Assembly (NCBI GenBank): GCA_017474765.1
Contig: JAFVGW010000040.1
Span: 1 to 64,000 of the forward strand
Length of the DNA stretch: 64,000 nucleotides
Source: Salinivirgaceae bacterium
GTDB taxonomy: Bacteria > Bacteroidota > Bacteroidia > Bacteroidales > SZUA-534
Direction: 5' to 3'
This document shows positions 1 through 7,821 of this stretch, piece by piece. Position numbers and translations under genes: made by a program. Under the pieces are notes generated by a model, which saw only the letters and a list, made by a program, of their open reading frames with translations, made no database searches and had not been told where the DNA came from. The stretch's first letter is position 1. Every line of letters begins with the position of its first letter.

Positions 1-294
1 TCGCAAATGCGTCGTTGCTCGGTGTCGATACCTTCTAACATCGCCGAAGGCTACGGTCGCAATTCGACTTTAGACTATTGCCGATTTTTACAGATTGCCT
101 TGGGCTCGGCCTATGAACTTGAAACTCAAGTGGAATTGGCACATCGGCTAAACTATATTGATAACGAAACAACTCAAAAGTTGACTGCTCAATTGTCAGA
201 AGTTGGTCGAATGCTTAACTCTATGATTAACAAGATAAAACCCGATAAGGATAAATCACAAAACACTAATAATCAAACGGATAATATAGAATAA
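1..294 (+). CDS. Four-helix bundle protein (S23/23S rRNA intervening-sequence type), 5' partial
   Basis: The frame is open from base 1, so the true start lies outside the window; 97 codons remain of a family usually about 120 residues long. The visible part holds the family signature SIPSNIAEGYGR followed by Y-x-R-F-L-x-I-A-x-G-S-x-x-E-L-E. These small all-helical proteins were first noticed inside 23S rRNA intervening sequences but occur as free genes throughout Bacteroidota, and their function is unknown. The tail is Lys/Asn/Gln-rich and probably disordered. There is no rRNA context here. Family identity is confident; function is not. Confidence 0.85.
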   Translation, partial: SQMRRCSVSIPSNIAEGYGRNSTLDYCRFLQIALGSAYELETQVELAHRLNYIDNETTQKLTAQLSEVGRMLNSMINKIKPDKDKSQNTNNQTDNIE

Positions 295-340
295 CGGCTC
301 GCTCTAGTGCCTAATGCCTAGTGCCTAAAAACTAAACACA

Positions 341-1741
341 ATGAAATCATTTATAAACGAAAACTTCCTGCTGAAAACGAAAACCGCGCAGGAACTCTAC
401 CACGAATTCGCAGAAAATCAGCCGATTATCGACTACCACTCGCACCTGATTCCGCAGCAGATTGCCGAGAACCGCAAGTTCGACAACATTGCGCAAATCT
501 GGCTCTCGGGCGACCATTACAAGTGGCGTGCAATGCGGGCCAACGGCATCAACGAGCGATTTGTGACGGGCAACGCCACCGACCGCGAGAAGTTCGACGC
601 GTGGGCGCAGACGGTGCCCTACACCCTGCGTAACCCGCTCTACCACTGGACTCACCTTGAGTTGAAACTCTATTTCGGAATCGACACGCTGCTGAATCCC
701 GAATCGGCCGACGAGATTTGGAACCGCACGTCGGAAATGCTCAAGTCGGACGAGTTTAGCGTGTGGGGAATGTTGCGGAAAATGAAAGTTGAAACGGCCT
801 GCACCACCGACGACCCTGTGGATAATCTGCAATATCACAAGCAGATAGCAGCATCGGGCTGTCCTGCAAAGATTCTGCCCACGTGGCGTCCCGACAAGGC
901 ATCGGACGTGACCAACGCCAAAGCCTGGAACGCCTACATCGACCGTCTGGCCGAAGTTTCGGGCGTTGAGATTAACAGTTTCAAGGCATTGTTCGACGCT
1001 CTCGACCGCCGAATCGACTATTTCCACGCCGCTGGCTGCCGCTTGGCCGACTTCGGACTCGATTTTCTTTACGCCGAAGATTACACCGACGCTGAGATTG
1101 AAGCCATTTTTGCCAAAGTGCGCAACGGAAAAGAATTGACCGCCAACGAGATACTGAAATTCCGTTCGGCGGCGCTCTATCGGTTTGCACTGCAGGTGCA
1201 CGCCAAGGGCTGGGCGCAGCAGTTCCACGCAGGGCCCGTGCGCAACAACAACACGCGCCTGCTCACCACGCTCGGCCCCGACACGGGTTTCGATTCAATC
1301 GGCGACTTCTCGCAAGCATTGAGTATGAGCAAGTTCCTGAATCGCCTCGACTCGACCAATCAACTGGCAAAGACCATTCTTTACAATATCAATCCTGCTG
1401 ATAATGAAGTGTTTGCCACAATGATTGGCAACTTTCAGGACGGCACTGTGGCGGGCAAAATGCAGTGGGGCTCGGCGTGGTGGTTCCTCGACCAAAAAGA
1501 CGGCATCGAGAAGCAACTCAACTGCCTGTCGTGCCACGGCTTGTTGAGCCGCTTTGTGGGTATGCTCACCGACTCGCGCAGTTTCCTGTCGTACCCGCGC
1601 CACGACTATTTCCGCCGCATTCTCTGCAATCTTATCGGCACCGACGTCGAAAACGGCGAACTGCCAAACGATATTGATTTACTGGGAAATATGGTGGCCG
1701 ATATCTGCTATCGCAATGCAAAAAATTATTTCAAGTTTTAG
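341..1741 (+). CDS. uxaC: Glucuronate (uronate) isomerase
   Basis: Uronate isomerase converts D-glucuronate to D-fructuronate and D-galacturonate to D-tagaturonate, the first cytosolic step of hexuronate breakdown. The 466-residue product has the full family length. It carries the N-terminal metal-binding motif of the amidohydrolase-like fold (PIIDYHSHL, about residues 28-36), a conserved TDDP motif around residue 150, and the C-terminal GSAWWF and SYPRHDYFRR signatures. kdgK and kdgA downstream supply the end of the same pathway; the intermediate steps (uxaB/uxuB, uxaA/uxuA) are not in the window. The start is the first ATG after an A-rich leader (aaactaaacacaATG). Confidence 0.96.
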   Translation: MKSFINENFLLKTKTAQELYHEFAENQPIIDYHSHLIPQQIAENRKFDNIAQIWLSGDHYKWRAMRANGINERFVTGNATDREKFDAWAQTVPYTLRNPLYHWTHLELKLYFGIDTLLNPESADEIWNRTSEMLKSDEFSVWGMLRKMKVETACTTDDPVDNLQYHKQIAASGCPAKILPTWRPDKASDVTNAKAWNAYIDRLAEVSGVEINSFKALFDALDRRIDYFHAAGCRLADFGLDFLYAEDYTDAEIEAIFAKVRNGKELTANEILKFRSAALYRFALQVHAKGWAQQFHAGPVRNNNTRLLTTLGPDTGFDSIGDFSQALSMSKFLNRLDSTNQLAKTILYNINPADNEVFATMIGNFQDGTVAGKMQWGSAWWFLDQKDGIEKQLNCLSCHGLLSRFVGMLTDSRSFLSYPRHDYFRRILCNLIGTDVENGELPNDIDLLGNMVADICYRNAKNYFKF

Positions 1742-1961
1742 TTGGAACGCAGATTGAACAGATTTAATAGATTTACGCAGATATTATAGGTATTAATGAA
1801 AATATAAAGTGAAACGAAAAAATCTCTAACCGATTCAGTCCGATTTAATCCGATAACTTATTCTGATTGAATCTGATAAATCGGTTAGAAATAAAAACTG
1901 TGTAAATCAGTGTAATCAGTGCGAAATTTTGAATTCATAAATCATAAATCGAAAATCGAAA
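1742..1961. repeat. Intergenic degenerate AATC/GATT word repeats
   Basis: The 220-bp gap between uxaC and kdgK has no ORF of note. It is built from degenerate words such as gattgaacagattta, gatttaatccgat, tgtgtaaatcagtg and taatcagtgcga. The same kind of text recurs after the res gene (about 47055-47120). It looks like a dispersed intergenic repeat family, not a regulatory structure. No clear terminator was found here, so uxaC and kdgK may be cotranscribed. Confidence 0.5.
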
Positions 1962-2996
1962 ATGAAAAAGACAGTAACATTTGGTGAGATTATGCTTCGT
2001 CTGGCAGCGCCTGGCTACGAGCGTTTTTTGCAGACAAGCAGTTTTAACGCCACATTCGGCGGCGGCGAAGCCAACGTGGCCGTTTCGCTTGCAAACTACG
2101 GAATACCTGTGAGTTTCGTCACTCGGTTGCCGCAAAACGACATTGCCGCAGCCTGCCTGCGCGAACTTCGCGGCTTGGGCGTTGACGTGAACGACGTGGT
2201 TTTCGGCGGCGACCGCATTGGTATCTATTACCTTGAAACTGGCGCAGTTAGCCGTGCATCGAAGGTGATTTACGACCGCGCTCATTCGGCTGTGTCCGAA
2301 ATCAAAACGGGTATGATTGACTGGAAAAAGGTGTTCGACGACGCTGGCTGGTTCCACTGGACGGGCATCACGCCTGCCATTTCGCAAGGCGCTGCCGACG
2401 TTTGCCTAGAAGCCCTAAAAGCGGCCAAAGAGTTGGGCCTGACCATCTCGTGCGACCTCAACTACCGCAAGAATCTCTGGAAGTACGGCAAGTGCGCCGA
2501 CGAAGTAATGCCCTCATTAGTAGAGTATTGCGACGTGATTCTGGGCAACGAAGAAGACGCCGAGAAGGCACTTCTGATTAAGCCCGAAGGTGTGAACATT
2601 GAAGGCGGCAAGGTGGTTGCCGAAGCCTATTTGTCGGTATCTCAGCAGATTATGAAGCGTTTCCCGAACGCAAAGAAGGTTATCACAACCTTGCGCAGCA
2701 GCATCAATGCCAACCACAACAACTGGGCGGGCGTTCTGTACGACGGCAAAACACTGTTCAAATCGCCTGAGTATCAGATAACTGACATTGTTGACCGCGT
2801 TGGCGGCGGCGACTCGTTTATGGGCGGCCTCATCTACGGCCTGCAAACCTACACGGGCGACGACCAAAAGGCACTGAACTTTGCCGTGGCCGCAAGTTGC
2901 TTAAAACATACCATTTACGGCGATTACAACCGCGTGAGCGTTGCCGAAGTTGAGAAACTTATGAGCGGGGACGCGAGCGGGCGAGTAAGCAGATAA
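1962..2996 (+). CDS. kdgK: 2-dehydro-3-deoxygluconokinase (PfkB family)
   Basis: KDG kinase phosphorylates 2-keto-3-deoxygluconate to KDPG, which KdgA then cleaves. The 344-residue protein has the PfkB N-terminal substrate-binding glycines (FGGGEANVAVSLA, near residue 31) and the C-terminal ATP-site signature DRVGGGDSFMGG, whose Asp is the expected catalytic base. Its place between uxaC and kdgA supports KDG rather than another sugar as substrate. The start ATG follows an A-rich leader. The stop codon lies 2 bp before the extended palindrome that opens the array upstream of the ATPase gene. Confidence 0.93.
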   Translation: MKKTVTFGEIMLRLAAPGYERFLQTSSFNATFGGGEANVAVSLANYGIPVSFVTRLPQNDIAAACLRELRGLGVDVNDVVFGGDRIGIYYLETGAVSRASKVIYDRAHSAVSEIKTGMIDWKKVFDDAGWFHWTGITPAISQGAADVCLEALKAAKELGLTISCDLNYRKNLWKYGKCADEVMPSLVEYCDVILGNEEDAEKALLIKPEGVNIEGGKVVAEAYLSVSQQIMKRFPNAKKVITTLRSSINANHNNWAGVLYDGKTLFKSPEYQITDIVDRVGGGDSFMGGLIYGLQTYTGDDQKALNFAVAASCLKHTIYGDYNRVSVAEVEKLMSGDASGRVSR

Positions 2997-2998
2997 AT

Positions 2999-3197
2999 AT
3001 TATTGGTCCATATTTGTGAATTTTATGCAGATATGGACCAATAATTATATTATAGGTGGTCTAATTCTGTAAAATTTATGCAGAAATAGACAATATTTAA
3101 TGAGATATTATGTCTAAATCTGCATTTCCTATGCAGAAAAAGACAATAAATAATAGAATAAGTGGTCTAAATCTGCAAATAATATGCAGAAATAGAC
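2999..3197. repeat. Four 33-bp palindromes at an exact 53-bp period (array A)
   Basis: Units start at 3006, 3059, 3112 and 3165, so all three intervals are exactly 53 bp (33-bp unit plus 20-bp AT-rich spacer). Each unit is an 11-bp arm, an 11-bp centre ending in TATG, and an 11-bp arm. The typical left arm is GTCTAAATCTG and the typical right arm is CAGAAATAGAC. The first unit is a variant whose palindrome extends to a perfect 15-bp arm (2999-3013 with 3031-3045). A 53-bp pitch is close to five helical turns, so all units would face the same side of DNA. The array ends 30 bp before the -7 box of the ATPase gene. An operator array or a recognition array of a mobile module would both fit. Confidence 0.9.
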
Positions 3198-3206
3198 ACA
3201 TAATAT

Positions 3207-3235
3207 TTTGAATCTCGATAAAAACGTTACCTTTG
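3207..3235 (+). promoter_or_regulatory. Bacteroidota-type promoter for the first ATPase gene
   Basis: TTTG at 3207-3210 and TACCTTTG at 3228-3235 match the -33 and -7 elements, with a 17-bp spacer (slightly short of the usual 19-21). The predicted start of transcription is about 12 bp before the GTG codon at 3254. The promoter sits directly after the fourth palindrome, so array A is placed to act as its upstream regulatory region. Confidence 0.6.
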
Positions 3236-3253
3236 TCGTAAAAATAAACTACT

Positions 3254-4672
3254 GTGAACGAGAATATTATAGGCAGGGGATACGAGATTAAGCGGTTAGA
3301 GAAGTTTTACAACTCACCGAAAAGCGAGTTTATAACCATCTACGGCAGAAGGCGTGTCGGAAAAACGTACCTTATAAATCAGTTTTTCAAAGACAGGTTC
3401 GCTTTCGACGCATCGGGCATTATCGACGGCTCAAAAGAAGCGCAATTCTACAGTTTCTACGACTCGCTGACGAAGTACGGCTACGAAGGCGAGCAACCGA
3501 AAAACTGGTTCGAAATGTTTTCGGCTCTGGCAAAACTGCTTGAAAAACAGACTAAAAACGAGCGTAAAGTTGTTTTTATCGACGAGATTCCCTGCTTCGA
3601 CACACCGAAGTCTGATTTTGTGAAATCGTTGGGTTATTTTTGGAACTCGTTTGCGGCCAAGCGCAACGACATTCTGCTAATAGTCTGCGGTTCAGCCACT
3701 TCGTGGATTGTCAGCAAAATAATCGACAGCCACGGCGGCCTGCACAATCGCACCACGGGCGACATTTATCTGCAACAATTCACGCTGGCCGAGACCGAAG
3801 AATATCTGAGACACAACAACTTCGGCTGGCCGCGGCAACTCATTGCCGAAACCTATATGGTTCTGGGCGGCATACCTTACTACCTGAGCCTTCTGGACAA
3901 CAAGGAAACGCTGGCGGCAAATATCGACAGACTCTATTTTTCGGAAACGGGCGAGTTACGGCGTGAGTATCAGCGACTTTACAAATCGCTCTTCAGCAAT
4001 GCCGACCCGTATATGAAAATCATCGAGACGCTTGGCAAAACCAAAAGCGGACTGACGCGCACCGAAATTTCAGACGCGACCAAACTGCCCCAAAACGGGC
4101 GACTCACCAAAATGCTCGACGACCTGCAGCACAGCGGTATGATTCGCTGTTTCTACGGAAAATCGCGCGGCAAGGTGAAGAAACGCGACGCCTATTACCA
4201 ACTTATGGACCTGTTCTCGATTTTCCATCTTACCTTCGGCGGAAAACCCACAAGCCCAACGTTTTGGCAAGACCGAGCAATGACACCTACGCTGAACACG
4301 TGGTGCGGGCTGTCGTTTGAAAGAATTTGTTTTGTTCATATTGAGCAGATACGCAAGGCTTTGGGACTCAACAGAATAGCACTGGAATATTATTCGTGGC
4401 GCAGCCGTGGCGCAGAGCCGAAAGCGCAAATTGATTTGATAATTGAGCGGGCGGACAAAATCATCAATATCTGCGAGATAAAGTACGCCACGGGCGAATA
4501 TGCGATTAGCAGACAGGACGACCTTGATATGCGAAACCGCATTGAAGCGTTCCGCGCCGAAAGCGGCACCCGTTGCGGGCTAATTCCCACTTGGATAACA
4601 ACTTGCGGGCTTAAAGAAGGTATGTACTCGTCGGAAATTCAATACCGAGTGACACTTGACGACTTATTCTGA
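3254..4672 (+). CDS. AAA ATPase with C-terminal DUF234 / PD-(D/E)XK nuclease-like domain
   Basis: The 472-residue protein has an N-terminal archaeal-type ATPase domain (ATPase_2 family): Walker A GRRRVGKT at 31-38, Walker B VVFIDE at 106-111 and a sensor-like VCGSATSW around 144-151. A winged-helix-like middle (about 250-310) follows. The C-terminal DUF234 region keeps a PD-(D/E)XK layout: E356, D394 in QIDLIIE, and E408-I-K410. Translation probably starts at GTG 3254, because the family begins right at the IIGRxxEIKRLE motif. It separates kdgK from kdgA and so looks like an insertion in the hexuronate locus. A paralogue of the same design lies at 47472-48896. The biological role of this expanded family is unknown; defence, mobile-element maintenance or DNA repair are possible. 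Confidence 0.85.
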   Translation: MNENIIGRGYEIKRLEKFYNSPKSEFITIYGRRRVGKTYLINQFFKDRFAFDASGIIDGSKEAQFYSFYDSLTKYGYEGEQPKNWFEMFSALAKLLEKQTKNERKVVFIDEIPCFDTPKSDFVKSLGYFWNSFAAKRNDILLIVCGSATSWIVSKIIDSHGGLHNRTTGDIYLQQFTLAETEEYLRHNNFGWPRQLIAETYMVLGGIPYYLSLLDNKETLAANIDRLYFSETGELRREYQRLYKSLFSNADPYMKIIETLGKTKSGLTRTEISDATKLPQNGRLTKMLDDLQHSGMIRCFYGKSRGKVKKRDAYYQLMDLFSIFHLTFGGKPTSPTFWQDRAMTPTLNTWCGLSFERICFVHIEQIRKALGLNRIALEYYSWRSRGAEPKAQIDLIIERADKIINICEIKYATGEYAISRQDDLDMRNRIEAFRAESGTRCGLIPTWITTCGLKEGMYSSEIQYRVTLDDLF

Positions 4673-4720
4673 AATAACAAACAGTAATTCAAATATTTAA
4701 CAATTTAAAAAACATTTAAA

Positions 4721-5392
4721 ATGAGCAGATTCAAACGTTTAGACGTTCTAAACACAATGCTTTCGACTGGCATTGTGCCATTGTACTACAATGCTGACGT
4801 TGAGAAAGTTAAACAGGTTGTGCTGGCTTGCTACAAAGGCGGCGCGCGTGTTTTTGAGTTCACCAACCGCGGCGATTTTGCCCACGAAGTGTTTGCCGAA
4901 GTGAACAAATGGTGCGCCACTGAGTGCCCCGAAATGGCTATGGGCGTGGGCTCGGTGGTTGACCCCGCAACGGCTGCGCTCTACATTCAGTTGGGCGCGA
5001 ACTTCATTGTGTCGCCGTCGCTCAACCCCGATATGGCCAAGGTTTGCAACCGTCGCAAGATTGCGTGGCTGCCTGGCTGCGGAACGCTGTCGGAAATCAA
5101 TTTGGCCGAAGAGTTGGGCTGCGAGATTGTGAAGATTTTCCCTGGCAAGGAAGTCGGCGGGCCATCGTTTGTGAAGGCCGTGAAAGCCCCCTGCCCCTGG
5201 ACCAACATTATGCCGTCGGGCGGCGTGGCACCCGAGCGCGAGAGCCTCGAAGCCTGGTTCAAAGCGGGCGTGGCCTGCGTCGGACTTGGCTCGCAACTGA
5301 CACCGAAAGACGTGATTGAGAAAGGCGACTGGGCCTTCATCGAGAACAAGGTGAAAGAGTCGCTGGCAATTGTGAAGGAATTGAGGAAATAG
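4721..5392 (+). CDS. kdgA: KDPG / 4-hydroxy-2-oxoglutarate aldolase
   Basis: KDPG aldolase splits 2-keto-3-deoxy-6-phosphogluconate into pyruvate and glyceraldehyde-3-phosphate, finishing the hexuronate route begun by UxaC and KdgK. The 223-residue class I aldolase shows the TIM-barrel motifs of the family: GARVFEFTNRG, GVGSVVDP, the segment ANFIVSPSLN, a Schiff-base region with VKIFPGKEVGGPSFVKA (the lysine after IVKIFP is the family's catalytic residue) and the phosphate-binding MPSGGV. It is cut off from kdgK by the ATPase module, so it may be transcribed separately or by read-through. Confidence 0.94.
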   Translation: MSRFKRLDVLNTMLSTGIVPLYYNADVEKVKQVVLACYKGGARVFEFTNRGDFAHEVFAEVNKWCATECPEMAMGVGSVVDPATAALYIQLGANFIVSPSLNPDMAKVCNRRKIAWLPGCGTLSEINLAEELGCEIVKIFPGKEVGGPSFVKAVKAPCPWTNIMPSGGVAPERESLEAWFKAGVACVGLGSQLTPKDVIEKGDWAFIENKVKESLAIVKELRK

Positions 5393-5413
5393 TTGGATAA
5401 AAGGGTTTTAAAC

Positions 5414-5448
5414 GAAAAAGGAAGAACAATTTTTGTTCTTCCTTTTTC
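5414..5448 (+). terminator. Rho-independent terminator after kdgA
   Basis: A perfect 16-bp inverted repeat (GAAAAAGGAAGAACAA with TTGTTCTTCCTTTTTC) with a 3-base loop lies 21 bp after the kdgA stop. The A-rich left arm and T-rich right arm let it work in either direction. Confidence 0.85.
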
Positions 5449-5785
5449 ATTTGTGACTATAATCTTAAAAACCTTTTGTCTTATGATGACGATACAAAAA
5501 TATTTCCCGAAACAATGCGTTATGGTTAACGCTGGGTTAAAAACAGTTAAGGGAATGTTAAAGGTTATTCATCGGCCTCAAAACAGCAATAACACATTGT
5601 GAAAAATGCCAGTTCTGACGCATGAAAATAATCTAATAACACAATATATATCAACGTTTTACATTAGTAAAAACAATACACAGTCATCTGTTCGTAACCC
5701 ACAAAGTTTTATCGGATACTAATTGCACAAGATTCTTATCTTCGCCACCGTAATTTGAAATAAGTACTATCAAAAATAAAAAAGA
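5449..5785. other. Gene-free leader region upstream of exbB
   Basis: There is no convincing ORF in this AT-rich stretch. A box resembling a -7 element (TATCTTCG, 5737-5744) lies 41 bp before the exbB start and is the best promoter candidate, but no matching -33 TTTG is present at the right distance. No RNA structure was recognised. Confidence 0.4.
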
Positions 5786-6490
5786 ATGATTCCTTCAACA
5801 CTTCTTCAGATTCAGGTTAACGGCGCTGCTGATGCCGCCGCCCAAACCGCCGAAGCCGCTTCAGAAGCGACAATATCACTGCTCGACCTGACATTGAAGG
5901 GCGGCGTGATTATGATTCCGCTGGCCGCACTGCTCATCCTGTCGGTTTACATCTTCATTGAGCGCCTGCTGGTCATCAACAAGGCTTCGAAACTCGACGA
6001 GAACTTCATGAACCGCATCAAAGACTACATCCACGACGGCAAGATTGAATCGGCCACAGCTTTGTGCCAGTCAATCGACAACCCGATTGTGCGCATGATT
6101 GAGAAGGGAATCAGCCGCCTTGGCCGTCCGCTGGGCGACATCAACACCGCCATTGAGAACGTGGGCAACATTGAAGTTGCGAAACTTGAGAAAGGCATTC
6201 CACTGCTTGCCACCACAGCCGGCGGCGGCCCGATGATTGGCTTCCTGGGCACCGTGGTTGGTATGATTCAGGCATTCTACAATATGTCGCAGGCAGGCAA
6301 CAATATCGATGTCTCGATGCTGGCAGGCGGCATCTACGTGGCAATGGTGACCACAGTGGCAGGCCTGATTGTGGGTGTGATTGCCTATTTTGCCCACAAC
6401 TACCTTGCAACGCGAGTTGAGAAGGTTGTGAACGAGATGGAAGCCCGCACAACCGAGTTTATGGACCTGTTGAACGAACCTGTAAGTTAA
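5786..6490 (+). CDS. exbB: MotA/TolQ/ExbB proton channel family protein
   Basis: ExbB forms the inner-membrane proton channel that, with ExbD, energises TonB for uptake through outer-membrane receptors. The 234-residue protein has an N-terminal hydrophobic segment (about residues 38-62), a cytoplasmic domain, and two further membrane helices around 150-180 and 185-210 containing the conserved GxxPMIGFLGTVVGMIQAF and VAMVTTVAGLIVG motifs. The following exbD starts 6 bp after the stop and tonB overlaps exbD, so the three form one operon. A general TolQ role cannot be excluded. Confidence 0.92.
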   Translation: MIPSTLLQIQVNGAADAAAQTAEAASEATISLLDLTLKGGVIMIPLAALLILSVYIFIERLLVINKASKLDENFMNRIKDYIHDGKIESATALCQSIDNPIVRMIEKGISRLGRPLGDINTAIENVGNIEVAKLEKGIPLLATTAGGGPMIGFLGTVVGMIQAFYNMSQAGNNIDVSMLAGGIYVAMVTTVAGLIVGVIAYFAHNYLATRVEKVVNEMEARTTEFMDLLNEPVS

Positions 6491-6496
6491 TCAGTT

Positions 6497-6907
6497 ATGG
6501 CACTCAAACGACACTCAAGAGTCAGCGGCGAGTTCTCGTCTTCGTCGATGAGCGACCTTGTGTTTCTGCTGCTGATTTTCTTTATGATGACATCGACGCT
6601 GATTGCGCCCAACGCCTTGAAACTGCTGCTGCCGCAAAGCAACAACCAGACAATGGCCACAAAACCAATCACCACCGTGTCGATAACCAAAGACCTGCGA
6701 TACGCCATTGAAGGCCAATATGTCAACTTCGACCAACTTGAGCAGTCGCTGGTGAACCGCGTGGGCCCCGCCGAGAACTATCCCGAGCCGCCCACCATCT
6801 CGCTTCACGCCGACCAAAGCGTTGCCATTGAGCACGTTGTGAAGGTGATGAACATTGCCAAAGACCACAAATACAAACTCATTCTGGCCACACGTCCAAA
6901 GAAATGA
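6497..6907 (+). CDS. exbD: Biopolymer transport protein ExbD/TolR
   Basis: ExbD is the peptidoglycan-facing partner of ExbB. The 136-residue protein has a short cytoplasmic N-terminus, one membrane helix (about residues 18-38), and within it the essential Asp of the family (SMSDLVFLLLIFFMM), followed by a periplasmic domain. Its last four bases (ATGA, 6904-6907) overlap the start of the TonB-like gene, which implies translational coupling. Only one exbD copy is present here. Confidence 0.92.
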   Translation: MALKRHSRVSGEFSSSSMSDLVFLLLIFFMMTSTLIAPNALKLLLPQSNNQTMATKPITTVSITKDLRYAIEGQYVNFDQLEQSLVNRVGPAENYPEPPTISLHADQSVAIEHVVKVMNIAKDHKYKLILATRPKK

Positions 6908-7821
6908 TAAGCACCAAAGAACAACGGATTGCCACTTTAGGGACTGCCATTTTCTGCGTCCTATTTCTTCTGATGTTGCTGTTAGTCAAGTTTATAAACG
7001 ACCCAACAGAAGAAGAGGAAGGCGTGCTTGTGAATTTTGGCGACACCGAACAAGGCATGGGACAGGTTGAACCGCGCCCCGCCGTTGCAGAAAACATTCC
7101 AACACCTCCCACCCCGTCGGAGCCAGCTCCATCAGAACCCGCGCCTCAACAATCTGGCGAGGAAGAAGTTATGAATCAGGACTTTGAGGAATCGGCACTG
7201 ATTGAGCAGAAAAAGAAAACTGAAAAGAAAAGGCAAGACGACGAGCTGAAGCGCCAGCGTGAGCGCGAACAGCAGCAAGAGTTGGAGCGTCAGCAAGAAC
7301 TTGAGCGTCAACGCATTGCCGAAGAACAACGTATACTAGAAGAAGAACGCAAACTCAAAGAGGAACAGCAGCGCCAGCAACAGCAGCTTGCAGACGCCCA
7401 GAATAAAGCCAAACATGCTTTTGCGGGCCGCAACACTAACGGCGGCACAAGCGGCGAAGGCGACTCGAACAAACCTGGCAACCAAGGTTCAATAAATGGC
7501 GACCCGAACTCGACCAACTACAACGGAAACGGTGGTGGCAACGGCATCAATTTCAAATTGGCAGGACGTTCATGCAAAGGTGGAAAATTGCCAGAACCCG
7601 AATACAAAAGCAAGTCGGAAGGCAAAGTTGTGGTTGATATCATTGTTGACCGCCAAGGCAACGTTGTGAGCGCCTCACCAGGCAAAGCAGGAACCACAAC
7701 CAACGACCCTGTTTTGCGTGAGGCCGCCAAAGCCGCCGCGCTCAAGACAAAATTCAATTCCGACCCCAATGCCCAAGAGCGTCAGCCTGGCACAATCACT
7801 TACACGTTTATTCAGCAGTAA
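6904..7821 (+). CDS. tonB: TonB-like energy transducer with long Gln/Glu/Arg coiled coil
   Basis: The 305-residue protein has an N-terminal membrane helix (about residues 11-31), a Pro/Glu-rich stretch (about 57-85), a TolA-like charged coiled coil (about 95-165, runs of E/Q/R/K), a Gly/Asn linker, and a C-terminal TonB/TolA-type domain (about 215-305) with VVVDIIVDRQGNVVSASPG. It would span the periplasm and pass proton-motive energy from ExbBD to outer-membrane transporters. Mixed TonB and TolA features are normal for Bacteroidota transducers. It is the third gene of the exb operon. Confidence 0.88.
   Translation: MISTKEQRIATLGTAIFCVLFLLMLLLVKFINDPTEEEEGVLVNFGDTEQGMGQVEPRPAVAENIPTPPTPSEPAPSEPAPQQSGEEEVMNQDFEESALIEQKKKTEKKRQDDELKRQREREQQQELERQQELERQRIAEEQRILEEERKLKEEQQRQQQQLADAQNKAKHAFAGRNTNGGTSGEGDSNKPGNQGSINGDPNSTNYNGNGGGNGINFKLAGRSCKGGKLPEPEYKSKSEGKVVVDIIVDRQGNVVSASPGKAGTTTNDPVLREAAKAAALKTKFNSDPNAQERQPGTITYTFIQQ

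Noticed and set aside
347..1228. 293-codon minus-strand open frame
   Set aside because: It is antisense to uxaC; composition is typical of a shadow frame.
2999..3045. First palindrome as a simple terminator of kdgK
   Set aside because: The 15-bp stem lacks a T run and is in register with the three other units, so it is better read as part of the array.
3006..3197. Array A as a CRISPR array (33-bp repeats with 20-bp spacers)
   Set aside because: The repeats are palindromic and degenerate, the spacers are too short and uniformly AT-rich, only four units exist, and no cas gene is near.
5393..5602. 69-codon ORF after kdgA
   Set aside because: It runs through the kdgA terminator hairpin and has no motif or leader.
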